Source of the DNA: Apostichopus parvimensis
Lineage: Eukaryota > Echinodermata > Holothuroidea > Aspidochirotida > Stichopodidae
Assembly (NCBI GenBank): GCA_000934455.1
Contig: KN882305.1
Coordinates: forward strand, 56,376-78,407
DNA length: 22,032 bases
Reading direction: 5' to 3'
Shown piece after piece: positions 9,908 through 18,566 of this stretch. The first letter of the stretch is position 1. Each line of letters starts with the position of its first letter. Both the position numbers and the translations under genes were made by a program. The notes below the pieces were generated by a model. That model was not told the origin of the DNA. It searched no databases and saw nothing but the letters and a program-made list of their open reading frames with translations.

Positions 9908-10026
9908 CAATGTCGATTTTGGATATGATGTTTATAAGACACTAATCAGTCTAAAACTGCTAAAAAAATATTCTGTTGCAATTTGTTTAAGGTTGAGCCA
10001 TTTTTTGTCATAGATTGACTGGACTA
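9908..10026 (-). repeat. Right terminal inverted-repeat arm of the transposon
   Basis: Read on the plus strand, this arm repeats the minus-strand order of the left arm: TGTCGATTTT, a diverged stretch, the 22-bp match ending TTTAAGGTT, an 11-base extra segment, then CATAGATTGACTGGACTA. Confidence 0.8.
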
Positions 10027-10029
10027 ATG

Positions 10030-10085
10030 GTCACCAAGGCACTATGGTTGATGTAAGCAGAAAATCACAGTAAAGACAAAACTAG
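10030..10085 (-). promoter_or_regulatory. CPSF1: Displaced original CPSF1 leader, with a candidate 5' UTR splice acceptor
   Basis: Removing the transposon and one ATG copy joins the minus-strand sequence TTGGTGAC to CATGTATGCA, giving the start context GTGACCATGT. Upstream on the minus strand, CATTTTCCTTTTCAG ends at 10086 and looks like a splice acceptor, which would make this a short leader segment preceded by a distant noncoding exon. The leader role is inferred from the insertion geometry. Confidence 0.55.
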
Positions 10086-11037
10086 CTGAAAAGGAAAATG
10101 ACATGTAAAAGTTACTTTTCATTGAACTGCAATTCTGTATCTTGACGAATGTTGAGGCATCTTTTTTGCTGTGGGTGAGGGTGGGAGGGAGGGGGAGGAT
10201 CCCTTGGACGACAAATTTGTTTGCCCGAAAGAAAACATGTAGCAAAATAACAATGAGTAATTATGTACATTGTAGGAGGGAAGTGCAGTTTTGGTACATA
10301 GAACACCGAGTGATATCAATTTATAATTTCACCTTTATGGATGTATTTCGTTACAATGCAATCTGAATTTGATGTAAGCAAGCAGTTTACCCCCAACCTC
10401 TAAAGCTGATTTTGGTCACATACAACCATTAATACTTGCCCTGCATGTCAACAAGAAAGAACATAACTTTTCTTATCTCTATTATTTTATCATTCACATG
10501 TTCTTGAAATGTGATACTGTTTATATATATACTTGGTTTTGCATGTTTTTAAAAAAAAGAGTAGTTTCTGTAACTTAATGATTTGTGGAGACATCCAAAG
10601 GTATTATCAGCTTAATTGCCAAGATGCTATCACTCACTTTATTGTGAAAATATTACTGTACATTTCACTAACCCTTAAAGATAGATTTTGTTATCAATGG
10701 TTTCTATCGCACTATTACTTGCAGTAAATGTACAGAATTTTTTGTCAAAAGTAAGAAACATAACTTGTGCTTGCTCTAACATAACTGTCAATATACAATT
10801 AATAAAAAGCGCTTCCTGGAAGATCACAAAATTTAATGTTCAATAACTCTAAGTGAAGTCGAACCTTGTTATCCCATTGACAACATTAATGCTGTAGATG
10901 CTAAATTATCAATTGATTCCAATGGTTCCACAACCACAATGTGAAGAAATGAAGGTATAAATTATTATAACAATGTGATAACATAAAGGTATGATGTACA
11001 CACAAAATTGATTGATCATATTTGATATCTGATGCCT
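10086..11037. other. Intergenic stretch, no gene recognised
   Basis: This AT-rich DNA contains short chance frames only. A G-rich tract lies at 10170-10200. If CPSF1 has an upstream noncoding exon it may lie in this direction on the minus strand, but I see no decisive donor. Confidence 0.5.
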
Positions 11038-11200
11038 AAACTTTTAGCATACTGCAGGCATAAAGTATTCATCCTAAATTTGTCTAATAGGGTCGTGAAT
11101 GAATGGAACGGTTTGCCTGAGAAAGTTGTACTTGCAAGTATTAGTGAATGGGTTTAAGATTGCTTTGGACAAGCACTTTAAGCATTGTAACTGGGTCTGA
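11038..11200 (+). mobile_element. LINE ORF2 C-terminal remnant (CR1/L2-like), frameshifted
   Basis: One frame reads KLLAYCRHKVFILNLSNRVV then NEWNGLPEKVVLASI, the usual ending of non-LTR retrotransposon ORF2 proteins (R-V-V-N-x-W-N-x-L-P). At about 11142 the frame shifts and continues VNGFKIALDKHFKHCNWV to a TGA at 11198-11200. A pyrimidine-rich tail follows to about 11290. No reverse transcriptase core is present, so this is a 5'-truncated dead copy. Confidence 0.75.
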
Positions 11201-11290
11201 TTCTTTGTGTCTTCGGTTTTATTCTCTCCCAAAGGGTCCTTGATGTGGAGTTGATTGTCTCTCCTGATCCTTTTTTTATATACTAAACTA

Positions 11291-11676
11291 AACTACATGT
11301 AATGAGTATGGCTATTAAATGGCTGATCAAACCTGGTTCAGCAGTATTTACTTTCCTTTATCTGATTAATTAACGAATGTTGATTGCTGTAGTATACCAC
11401 TGACACCATTTTCAGAGTGTTTATTAAAACACAAGTTTGTTTTAGAAGTACAGTAGGCTAATCACTTTTTTAATCACTCATCGCCAAAATGGTTCAAGAT
11501 ATTAGTAATATTAGCAAATGGACTGCAATGCTCAAAATGGCGAGGCTAATGCTAATGATATGTTTGAGGATTTTGCACTTGGACTGGTCCAATGCTGACC
11601 TAGGCCATGCAATCTTTGTGTATTTTTTCTGTTATATTATAGGCCTAGGCTGTAGCAATTGTGTGGCATAAGTCTA
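11291..11676. other. Intergenic stretch, no gene recognised
   Basis: The only frame, of 60 codons at 11489-11671, has no recognised similarity. The last eight bases, TAAGTCTA (11669-11676), are the left target duplication of the adjacent foldback element. Confidence 0.5.
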
Positions 11677-11929
11677 GGGTCATACTAATTAGCGTCAACA
11701 GGCCCATTTCACGACAACTCAAGACAACAAGTTTAAAATACCATCAAATACAATGGTTGTAGTCAGAGTGTATCTGGAAACACGTTTAAAACTGACTGAA
11801 ACCATCGTGCATACATATTTTTCACGGGAAAAAATGTTTTTGTCATAAAAATAGTCAACTTTCTCCGTCCGTAGAATTGGACGACGTGATGCTATTGCAC
11901 TTGCGCAATGACATTGGACCGGACCATTA
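11677..11929 (+). repeat. Left long inverted repeat of the foldback element
   Basis: This 253-bp arm runs from GGGTCATACTAATTAG to GGACCATTA and pairs with 12190-12452 on the opposite strand. Confidence 0.9.
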
Positions 11930-12019
11930 CACTACAGGTAAGTAATTTTTAAGTCGAGAATGGTGCCCACACACTCGTGTCAATGTAAGAAACTCTTCAT
12001 AATATAGTTTTATTTACAT

Positions 12020-12135
12020 GTATTTCTTTGTTTCTTTCTTTTGTTCTTTAACTCTTTCTTCTGTCTCAATTTGTTTTGTCCTTCTTTCTTTCTTTCTGTC
12101 CTTCTTTCTTTCTTTCTGTCTCTATTTCTTTCTTT
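12020..12135 (+). repeat. TTTC-rich microsatellite in the centre of the foldback element
   Basis: Runs of CTTT are interrupted by GTCC and GTCT, giving a pyrimidine-only strand over about 110 bases. Confidence 0.85.
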
Positions 12136-12189
12136 ATTTATTGTACACAAAGGTAGTTCCAAATCCCTAACACAAACCCATCCATATCA

Positions 12190-12452
12190 TAATGGTGCGG
12201 TCCAAAGTCATTGCGCAAGCGCAATAGCATCACGTCGTCCGATTCTATGGACGAAGAAAGTTGACTATTTTTACGAAAAAGATTTTTTTTCCCGTGAAAA
12301 ATATGTATGCACAATGGTTTCAGTCATTTTTAAACGTGTTTACAGATATACTCTGATTACAACCATTGTATTTGATGGTATTTTAAACTTGTTGTCTTGA
12401 GTTGTCTTGAGTTGTCGTGAAATGGGCCTGTTGACGCTAATTAGTATGACCG
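12190..12452 (-). repeat. Right long inverted repeat of the foldback element
   Basis: This 263-bp arm is inverted relative to the left arm. It includes TTGCGCAAGCGCAA, a small perfect palindrome that has decayed in the left arm (CACTTGCGCAA). Confidence 0.9.
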
Positions 12453-12460
12453 TAAGTCTA

Positions 12461-13099
12461 TGTTGGGAGCACCTGAACTGTCAGTAGCCTAAAATACCCT
12501 ATGCTTAGACAATTCTAATCCCTGTCATTGGCCTTGGTTTTCATGTGGGCTGCTACAAACTTCATTGCAGTTAATTATTAAGTAGCCTAACGTTAGTAGC
12601 TGATATTCATGTGGTGGTACGCATCCCTGACTAGACTGACATGAAGTCAGTTTGGCTGGTCTTACAAATGTGTTCAGCGAAGGAACAGTATTTTCGCACA
12701 ACCAATACCCACGCTGTACAAATAAACCATCGTAACACAACCATTCCATTCCACATTATTGATATACTTAAGCGACCAAAGATGAATTTCGTTTATTGCT
12801 ACACAAATGTTGACATTATACCTGTTCAATGTCCATGACAAACCTTCCAGAGTACTATATTTTCCTAAATTATTTTCGCTGAGAAAGATCGTTCGATCTT
12901 GATGTTGCGCGTGGGGCACATGAATGCAACCAAATAAACAAACACTTATACTGCTTCGGAGGGTCTGGATCTCTGAATTACAGAAATATCTCACACACAG
13001 TCTGGATTGCACAACTAAGGTCTGCACAACAGTGTGTGCAAAGCATATAAATCGATCACAGTTTTGTACGGTGGTCATAAGGCGACATGCGAGATGTAG
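12461..13099. other. Intergenic stretch, one unassigned 150-codon minus frame
   Basis: The minus strand is open for 150 codons at 12674-13126, long for chance in this composition, but shows no domain, signal peptide or low-complexity pattern that I recognise. A perfect small hairpin AAGATCGTTCGATCTT lies at about 12886-12901. I do not call a gene. Confidence 0.3.
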
Positions 13100-13370
13100 A
13101 GTTACCAGATTTGAATAAGACGACATCGCGACAAAATATTGAGTTTGTGTCGATATACCAACTTACGCTATCTTGACATCTCGGTACTAGATTTGTCAAA
13201 ATGTCGAGTTACCATGATACACCCGACTAAGTATCTCAACAAAATTTGATTTTTGTCGAGATACAGAGTTATGCTAACTTATTGACATATCGACAAAATT
13301 GGTCAAAATCTACATTTTAGCCCTGGGCACAAGATTTGATCTATCTACACTAATATAGATGTCAAGTTAC
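13100..13370. repeat. Dispersed repeat field of TGTCGAGATAC-like motifs
   Basis: Related strings in both orientations include TGTCGATATACC (13147), TTGACATCTCGG (13173), TGTCGAGTTACC (13202), TTGTCGAGATACAG (13254), TTGACATATCGACA (13281) and GATGTCAAGTTACC (13358). It looks like a decayed repetitive element. No clear ends or duplication could be fixed. Confidence 0.5.
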
Positions 13371-14990
13371 CGTACCTCAGTATCACAACAAACATATTTT
13401 ACATGAAGTTACTTCCTATCAAACACTCAGATCGCAGGAATGTAATATTTAACTTAAGCAGAATGAGCGTTTCAAGACCTGATAAGAAAAGAGAATTTGT
13501 AAAACATTTAAGACTGGTGAAAGCCTACCTTCTCATACTTTTACGCAAATTTGGCTTGGTCTTGTCTCTTCTTTGGTGTAATGGGGGTCAAAAGAGGGGC
13601 ATAGGAAGCTATAAAAAAAATAAGGGTCAGAAAGTGTTGTGGGTTATGGGTATTCCTCAGAATTGTAGTTTTGTAGATGCTATGGTGACCAAAACGGGAT
13701 GGTGAAAATTTCAAATCTTAACTCTGAATTGTACTTTTTTCGAAATTAAGACTATTTTCTCACAATTTCATTTTCTTTCTTAAACAAGGTACTTTTTATC
13801 AAAACTACTTTATTTCAAATTCCTTCTTAATTTCTGTGGTTTTGTTTTGAGGTTGTGTGTTTCTTATTTTTATGTTTTGCTATTGAAGTTTGGACTCAAG
13901 TACTCATATTTTCGATTTTATAATGTACTTAACATGCAGGCAAAGATATATACACTGGCAACATTTAACTTGTTCTACCCAAATGTAGTTAAAATTATGT
14001 AAATGATAGCACCATTTTGCATCTTAGCCCCATACCAATACAAACAATTCCCAAAGGAGAGAGGAAACCCCTCCCCTTACTGGGGTGAGGTCTAATTCCA
14101 CACTGCATGATGTTTTGAAATTTGACATTTTCAAATCAATTGTTACAGGCAAACATGGATCTGTGATTCACCTCATTTACATTTCTCTGTAGTCAATTTC
14201 TCCCATGTGCAGTGGTGTGAGAGGAGGGAGGAGGCGGAGGGCCTACCTACAACCTAATATTTGTCTCCCCCCATCCCCCAGAAGAAATGTTTTTTTATAG
14301 AAAATAGGTTCTGCCTGCCCCTAGCTACCCATATGTATCTCCTTCCATTCTTCCCCTTCCCATCCATCCATTACAGATATCAGATACTTTTTTATCTTCT
14401 GGCAGTACTGGTATGAAAACTGTGATTTCGGAAACCAGACTTTTTCAGAGACAATTTCGTATCAACATATAATTTCTGATAGGGCAAACAACAGTGTTAA
14501 GTATACACATGTACAAGATCACAAAATGAAGAAAAACATTGGTATATTTAAGTATTACATATCTATTGACAGTTTCATTTCTTTCTGCTTCAATGTCACA
14601 AACATTGTTAACTATTTTAATTAAAACCTAACATGAAAAGCTAGATGATTTTCCTTAGTTTGGAGGGAAAAAAATGTCAAAACAAAGTAAATCAATAAAA
14701 AGAAAATACTCAGGAGGAAAAGAGAGAAGATTTTACTAAGTGGATTTTTTTTTCTAGGTTAACAGAAGCTCATGAACAGTGTTATTAAATAATGACTCAG
14801 CAAAGGAGAACTTAAATCATACATAATATGCCCATCCATTATGAGTGTGTCAGTGTGTCCAAGTATGAAAGTTGTGCTGACTTCTGGATACGTCATTAGT
14901 TACAAGAAGACATTCTGAGAGACAGGATGACAGTTTGATGTTAAAGACACCAATCACAACATTGAAATACAGTAATGGTGAGTTATCTGA
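13371..14990. other. Intergenic stretch, no gene recognised
   Basis: A 100-codon plus frame at 13403-13705 has no recognised similarity and no splice or start context. The rest is AT-rich with a purine-rich then pyrimidine-rich run at 14216-14290. Confidence 0.5.
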
Positions 14991-14999
14991 TACAATAAG

Positions 15000-15320
15000 G
15001 TGAGTCGTATGAACTGATGATTTACATCACTTAAGTCAACAGATATTGTAATCAATCAATTCAAGACAAGTCATTCATACTCTCAAGTCATCTGACCTGT
15101 TAAGTCAGACCAGTCAAGTCATCAGATGAATTTGGAACAAATTCACTGGTCATTCATACAATCAAGTCATGTGAACTGTTTACTCAAGTACGGCCACTCG
15201 AGTCATCAGCTGACTTTGAGACAAGTCAATGGACCATTCACACTCTCAAGTCATCTAAACTGTAAATGCAAGTCACTCAGGTCATCAGCTGAGATTTCAA
15301 CTCCTAATTTGCTTCATTTA
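15000..15320 (+). repeat. Degenerate tandem repeat of about 80 bp, rich in AAGTCA
   Basis: Cores CATTCATACTCTCAAGTCAT (15072), CATTCATACAATCAAGTCAT (15151) and CATTCACACTCTCAAGTCAT (15235) mark three units at steps of 79 and 84 bases, each followed by a further AGTCATCAG block. A decayed flank begins at about 15000. TCAAGTCA or close variants recur about a dozen times. Confidence 0.7.
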
Positions 15321-16245
15321 ACCTCAGACATCTAACCTTTCATTCTGAACGTCTAGAAGACACAAGTTCCCATCATCGGCACCTTCCTAGAAAGGTTTAG
15401 GAAAATCTGCCCAGCCATTTAAGAGGAGCATCTGTCACAAATTGAGAAATTGTGACGTAACCGATACAGATATTAACCCTCGGACAATGCTTTCGCTTCG
15501 CCCCATTCGCCCTAACGTGGATACGCTTCCCCGAGATTCGTTATTCAGAGATTCAGAGATATTACCATCGCAAACTTTGGTATGTCATCTGGAAAAATAG
15601 GCTTGAATGTGCAACCGATTATAACATGTCATCGACGTTCTAAAGGATCAAATAAGATTTTAAAAAATGAGATAAAAAGCTCAAGTGTGAGAGATTCGAC
15701 AAAAGTTATTGTCTGAAATATATTAACGATTTGTATGAATATATGTTGGGAGAGAATAATATACAAAGTTCAATGGAAATACAACTTTATTCTGATAAAT
15801 TCAAAGTAAATATAATGTGGCTACAATAATGCATAGTAGAGCTTCTCAGCTTTCGTTAAAGATAATTGGCATGTTGATTGGTACTTTTTGGTGTAAAATA
15901 AAACATGTTTTGGGAACATAAAACCTTCGTAGATATTAATGTTTGATCATTTTCATGTCCACGTATATTCCGGTAAGCATAATATTGATATCACGCATTA
16001 TTGATTGATTGATAGTGTTGCCATGAGATAAGGGCAGAGGTGTTTTCCACACATAGATCTAACAACTGTTCAAACCTCCCTATAACGTGTTGGTTTGATT
16101 ATACACCTGAACAAAACTTGTTGCAAGTTTTTGAAATATCTCTTGCTGTATGAAAAAGTATTAAAGACACCAAGCTAGAATGAGTTTTACAGTTGGAATA
16201 GTTACACATAGTACAATTTGACAACATGGACATTCGGTGAAAACT
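15321..16245. other. Amylase 3' flank and probable repeat remnant
   Basis: At 15390-15450 the strings AAAATCTGCCCAGCCATTTA and CATCTGTCACA resemble the common tail AAAATC(T/C)GCCCAGCCGTTT of dispersed retroelements. It is followed by a hairpin with arms GTCACAA and TTGTGAC. On the minus strand an AATAAA lies at 15786-15791, about 455 bases past the amylase stop, and could be its polyadenylation signal. Confidence 0.4.
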
Positions 16246-16788
16246 TTACATCATGTAGGAAGAAACAGTCGTTGTTAGAAATATCATCATCATCAGAGAC
16301 AAATATGGCACCTCTACACCACCAATGGCCACTGCATTGACATGAATGGCAACCATTGAATCACCTCCACTAACAACGTTAAATGCAGCTTCACCCTTAG
16401 AATCCACAAGTATTGTAAGTCCACTGCACTGTCCGTCGTCGTCGATGTCGCCGTGTATGATGTCACAATATTTCCCCTCTGGTAAGTTGGTATGTAAGGT
16501 AGCAACTAAATGATGATCGGCTTCATTGTTAACCACAAAGAATCCCTTTGCACCCCGATTGAAGACAATTTGATTATTACCATTATCCCATCTAACTACG
16601 ATGAATGTTCCAATGACGATGTTCTTAAAGCCGACCATATTCCTCATCACTGACCATCGATGTTCGCATTTGTAGTCGTTGGTACACTGGCCGTTACTAC
16701 TGATTTTAGTGGAAAAAATAAAACCCTTTGAACTGCTTGGAAGACTATCGTCATAGCTATCAAATTGAAAACTAGATATAACTCTATT
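16246..16788 (-). pseudogene. Amylase C-terminal exon: RVISSF, Aamy_C beta domain and an unusual hydrophobic tail
   Basis: The frame opens after a TGA with VNRVISSFQF. The Arg corresponds to the chloride-ligand Arg (R337 of pig pancreatic amylase) in the family RVMSS motif. Then come NGQCTNDYKCEHRW with the C-x5-C disulfide pair, RWDNGNNQIVFNRGAKGFF, LPEGKYCDIIHGD with the second pair (C-x12-C), and SMVAIHV near the usual end. Most amylases stop within a few residues of AIHV. This one continues with GGVEVPYLSLMMMIFLTTTV and SSYMM before TAA (16246-16248). The frame is intact over about 180 codons. No acceptor with a pyrimidine tract precedes RVISSF, so its 5' edge is uncertain. Confidence 0.9.
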
Positions 16789-16791
16789 CAC

Positions 16792-17311
16792 ACCGGTCTC
16801 TCACACTCTATTCACAAAGGTCACGTAACATAGTACGAGCCTGCGGAACAATGAAAGCCCTACCACCAGATCGTAATCATTAATATCATTTAGTGTAAAT
16901 AACTGCTAATTCACTACAACGCTCCCTGTTCTATTCGATTGAATACAACGCAACTTTATTTAAGATCAAAACATATGATACCAATAAGTAATCACGAACT
17001 AGACACATCGTCTATGACCATGGGACATTGTAGGACTAGGTCCGTGGTTCATGTTTTTTATTGAAAGGGGCGAATGGTGTTGGGGTACCGAAAATTTATC
17101 TGTCGTGACAGTGACCTCACACGCACTTTATTTGCGTGATGAGAAAGAGAACGTTATAAACCTAACTGGCCGCTGTTTAAAAGTAGAATGTCCTAGCATG
17201 TGCAATCCAGATGAGGCTTTGGTGTTGATAGCAATGCATTTGAGGAAGGGACACATTCAACATACATATATCCAAGTACGTCACCTTTGCATGGACAGCA
17301 ACGCTACTTAC
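16792..17311. other. Gap between amylase exons, no coding remnant seen
   Basis: This stretch should hold the catalytic exons but shows no amylase-like translation on the minus strand. A plus-strand frame of 93 codons (17051-17332) overlaps exon 2 on the other strand and is not supported. Near 16790-16815 the minus strand repeats GTGAATAGAGT twice. Confidence 0.5.
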
Positions 17312-17534
17312 CAAAGTATGTCATGTGGTTGAATACTGCGTCAGCGTAAAGTCGTACATTTGCCTTATTGCAACGATCTACCATGTTCCTGAATTGGTCA
17401 GCGTCACCACTGCGACTCATAAGGTCAATCCAACCACCTGGTAACGCTCCCACCATGGTGCAAGATTAGGCATGAAGGTAAGGTCAATAGTCGGTGATAT
17501 TTGTACTCCAACATATCCATTCGGTCCTAAGAAA
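17312..17534 (-). pseudogene. Amylase exon 2 remnant: GPNGYVGVQISP to AVFNHM, one frameshift
   Basis: The first frame reads FLGPNGYVGVQISP then [10 protein letters not shown] second frame continues [20 protein letters not shown] and [14 protein letters not shown]. Only 17 bases, not 18, separate CAG of ERYQ from ATG of LMSRS, so one base has been lost near CAGGTGG. The exon ends at a good GTAAGT donor. The acceptor is uncertain: TTTGTAAAG gives the full FLGPNGY but the wrong phase after exon 1, while TTTCTTAG fits the phase but shortens the protein. The Cys of NHMC is Thr here. Confidence 0.9.
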
Positions 17535-17672
17535 CTTTACAAATAAATAAGATAATGAAGATGGCTTAAAATGACAACATCGGAATTTCCCGAATGTATG
17601 AAAGAGATAAGTGTTTGCAAATCCCCTTTTCTACTACCTTATCTTGCTGGACAAATTAATGAAACTGACCAT

Positions 17673-17830
17673 GGTTGTCACCCTATGTTTACTTTAAACA
17701 CTTCCATGGTGTTGTAAACAGAGGCAGCACAGTATTGTAGTTACCGTGAAGAGCTATATTGTGGTTATATGTGTGTGCTCTAAAGTGAAATATGAAAAAC
17801 GACTCTATGATCTGTATGGAAGTTTTTATT
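17673..17830 (+). repeat. Direct duplication in the amylase intron, copy 1
   Basis: This segment starts GGTTGTCACC, passes ATGGTGTTGTAAACAGAGGC and ends CTCTATGATCTGTATGGAAG. It is repeated with scattered changes and small indels at 17996-18164, an offset of 323 bases. Confidence 0.85.
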
Positions 17831-17995
17831 TAATTACAGCATCTGAACGTTGTTACTTAATGTTGATAATCCTCCATTTCATAATTAAAGGAGGAATTAT
17901 TGGATCGACATAAAGGCTACACGATATTATAATATACCAGAACATAAACATATAAACTATTCTAAGCATTTCACATGGCCATATAAATTGATCGA

Positions 17996-18164
17996 GGTTG
18001 TCACCATGTGTTTACTTTAATCACTTCGATGGTGTTATAAACAGAGGCACAGTAGTGTAGTTATAGTTAAGAGCTTTATTGTGGCTATATATTAGTACTC
18101 TAATGTGAAACATATGAAAGATAAAAATAAAAACTCTATGATCTGTATGGAAGCTTTCCTTTAT
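17996..18164 (+). repeat. Direct duplication in the amylase intron, copy 2
   Basis: This copy runs from GGTTGTCACCATG through ATGGTGTTATAAACAGAGGC to CTCTATGATCTGTATGGAAG. The roughly 165-bp gap between the copies is not repeated again, so this may be a dispersed element present twice rather than one tandem duplication. Confidence 0.85.
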
Positions 18165-18420
18165 ACTTGAGACATTTCAAAGAAGCAGTTTGGTCTCTTA
18201 TCCACACGTGACCGTACAGAGACCTTTAATTAACCTTTTATAACGATAGAGACTTTGTATATGCATGGAGGTCTGTTTTTACCTCCATGGTATATGCAAC
18301 TTTGAATTCCATCTTTAAAGGGTTACCTCTCATAATCTGAATGACAGCTTTCTGCTTGCAGTAAGCTGGAACTGTGCAAGTGTAATCCTTCCAACTTGAA
18401 GCGCTATAGTTGTGACTCAC

Positions 18421-18560
18421 CTTTCACATCCTGCGCGACGTCTACCCATTTCCAACTAAATAGATGAACGATCTTCTGTCGGTTTTCAACAGTGTTGGTA
18501 ACAAACTGGGCGTTCGTGAAAACCCAACGACATACAGAAGAGGAGAACGATGATATTCAT
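18421..18560 (-). pseudogene. Amylase exon 1 remnant: signal peptide and IVHLF motif, one frameshift
   Basis: ATG at 18558-18560 opens MNIIVLLFCMSLG, a typical signal-peptide core, in one frame. The next frame then reads FTNAQFVTNTVENRQ and KIVHLFSWKWVDVAQDVK, matching the IVHLFEWRWSDIAAECE region of animal amylases. The shift falls at TTGGGTTTT, where one G fewer would keep the frame. The donor is AAAG|GTGAGT. The conserved Cys of AECE is replaced by Val and the Glu of FEW by Ser. Confidence 0.85.
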
Positions 18561-18566
18561 GTTGAA

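Larger units (their letters stand above)
6906..10026 (+). mobile_element. 3.1-kb DNA transposon with 18-bp TIRs and ATG target duplication, inserted at the CPSF1 start codon
   Basis: The left end TAGTCCAGTCAATCTATG (6906-6923) is the exact reverse complement of the right end (10009-10026). Farther in, a second perfect 22-bp inverted match pairs 6928-6949 with 9973-9994. A TGTCGATTTT core pairs 7001-7010 with 9911-9920. The right arm is 11 bases longer because of an insertion at about 9995-10008, and the spacing of all three matches agrees with this. Direct ATG copies flank the element at 6903-6905 and 10027-10029. Inside lies one plus-strand spliced gene. I cannot place the element in a superfamily: the 3-bp duplication fits several groups, and a TA duplication with 16-bp ends is an alternative reading. 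Confidence 0.8.
11677..12452. mobile_element. Foldback-type non-autonomous DNA transposon, 776 bp, 8-bp target duplication TAAGTCTA
   Basis: The left arm 11677-11929 and the right arm 12190-12452 are inverted copies. Both start GGTCATACTAATTAGCGTCA one base in (first base G on the left, C on the right). Most differences are single bases, apart from an extra copy of TTGTCTTGAG in the right arm. TAAGTCTA flanks both sides (11669-11676 and 12453-12460). The 260-bp centre has no transposase, so mobility would depend on another element. The duplication length fits hAT, P or Merlin groups, but the sequence does not fit the hAT nTnnnnAn preference. Confidence 0.92.
16246..18560 (-). pseudogene. Alpha-amylase pseudogene: first exons and C-terminal exon kept, catalytic middle missing
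   Basis: Alpha-amylase (GH13, secreted, animal digestive type) hydrolyses starch. Three pieces lie in the correct order on the minus strand: a signal-peptide exon (18421-18560), an exon of the start of the barrel (17312-17534) and the C-terminal-domain exon (16246 to about 16788). The exons that should carry the catalytic Asp, Glu and Asp are absent: only about 520 bases separate the last two pieces and I find no amylase-like frame there. Exons 1 and 2 each hold a one-base frame lesion, and their splice phases do not join cleanly. An hAT MITE sits at the start codon. Together these make a dead gene likely, although an assembly collapse between paralogues could give a similar picture. Confidence 0.85.

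Noticed and set aside
6905..10028. TA target duplication (Tc1/mariner-like) instead of ATG for the 3.1-kb transposon
   Set aside because: Both readings fit the bases. ATG with an 18-bp repeat gives a better CPSF1 start context after removal, and the protein is not Tc1/mariner-like. The TA reading is not excluded.
12041..12400. 119-codon frame inside the foldback element
   Set aside because: Its first part is translated from the pyrimidine microsatellite and the rest from the inverted repeat arm. It has no transposase motif.
11677..12452. hAT assignment for the foldback element from its 8-bp duplication
   Set aside because: TAAGTCTA lacks T at position 2 and A at position 7 on either strand, and the ends do not start CAG/CA. 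Superfamily left open.
12674..13126. 150-codon open frame on the minus strand
   Set aside because: No recognised domain, no splice or start context, and it overlaps short frames on the other strand. Kept only as a note in the intergenic entry.
13403..13705. 100-codon plus-strand frame
   Set aside because: No similarity recognised, atypical composition and no supporting gene structure.
16314..16505. 63-codon minus frame
   Set aside because: It is a shadow of the amylase C-terminal exon in another frame.
17051..17332. 93-codon plus-strand frame
   Set aside because: It overlaps amylase exon 2 on the opposite strand and shows no recognised motif.
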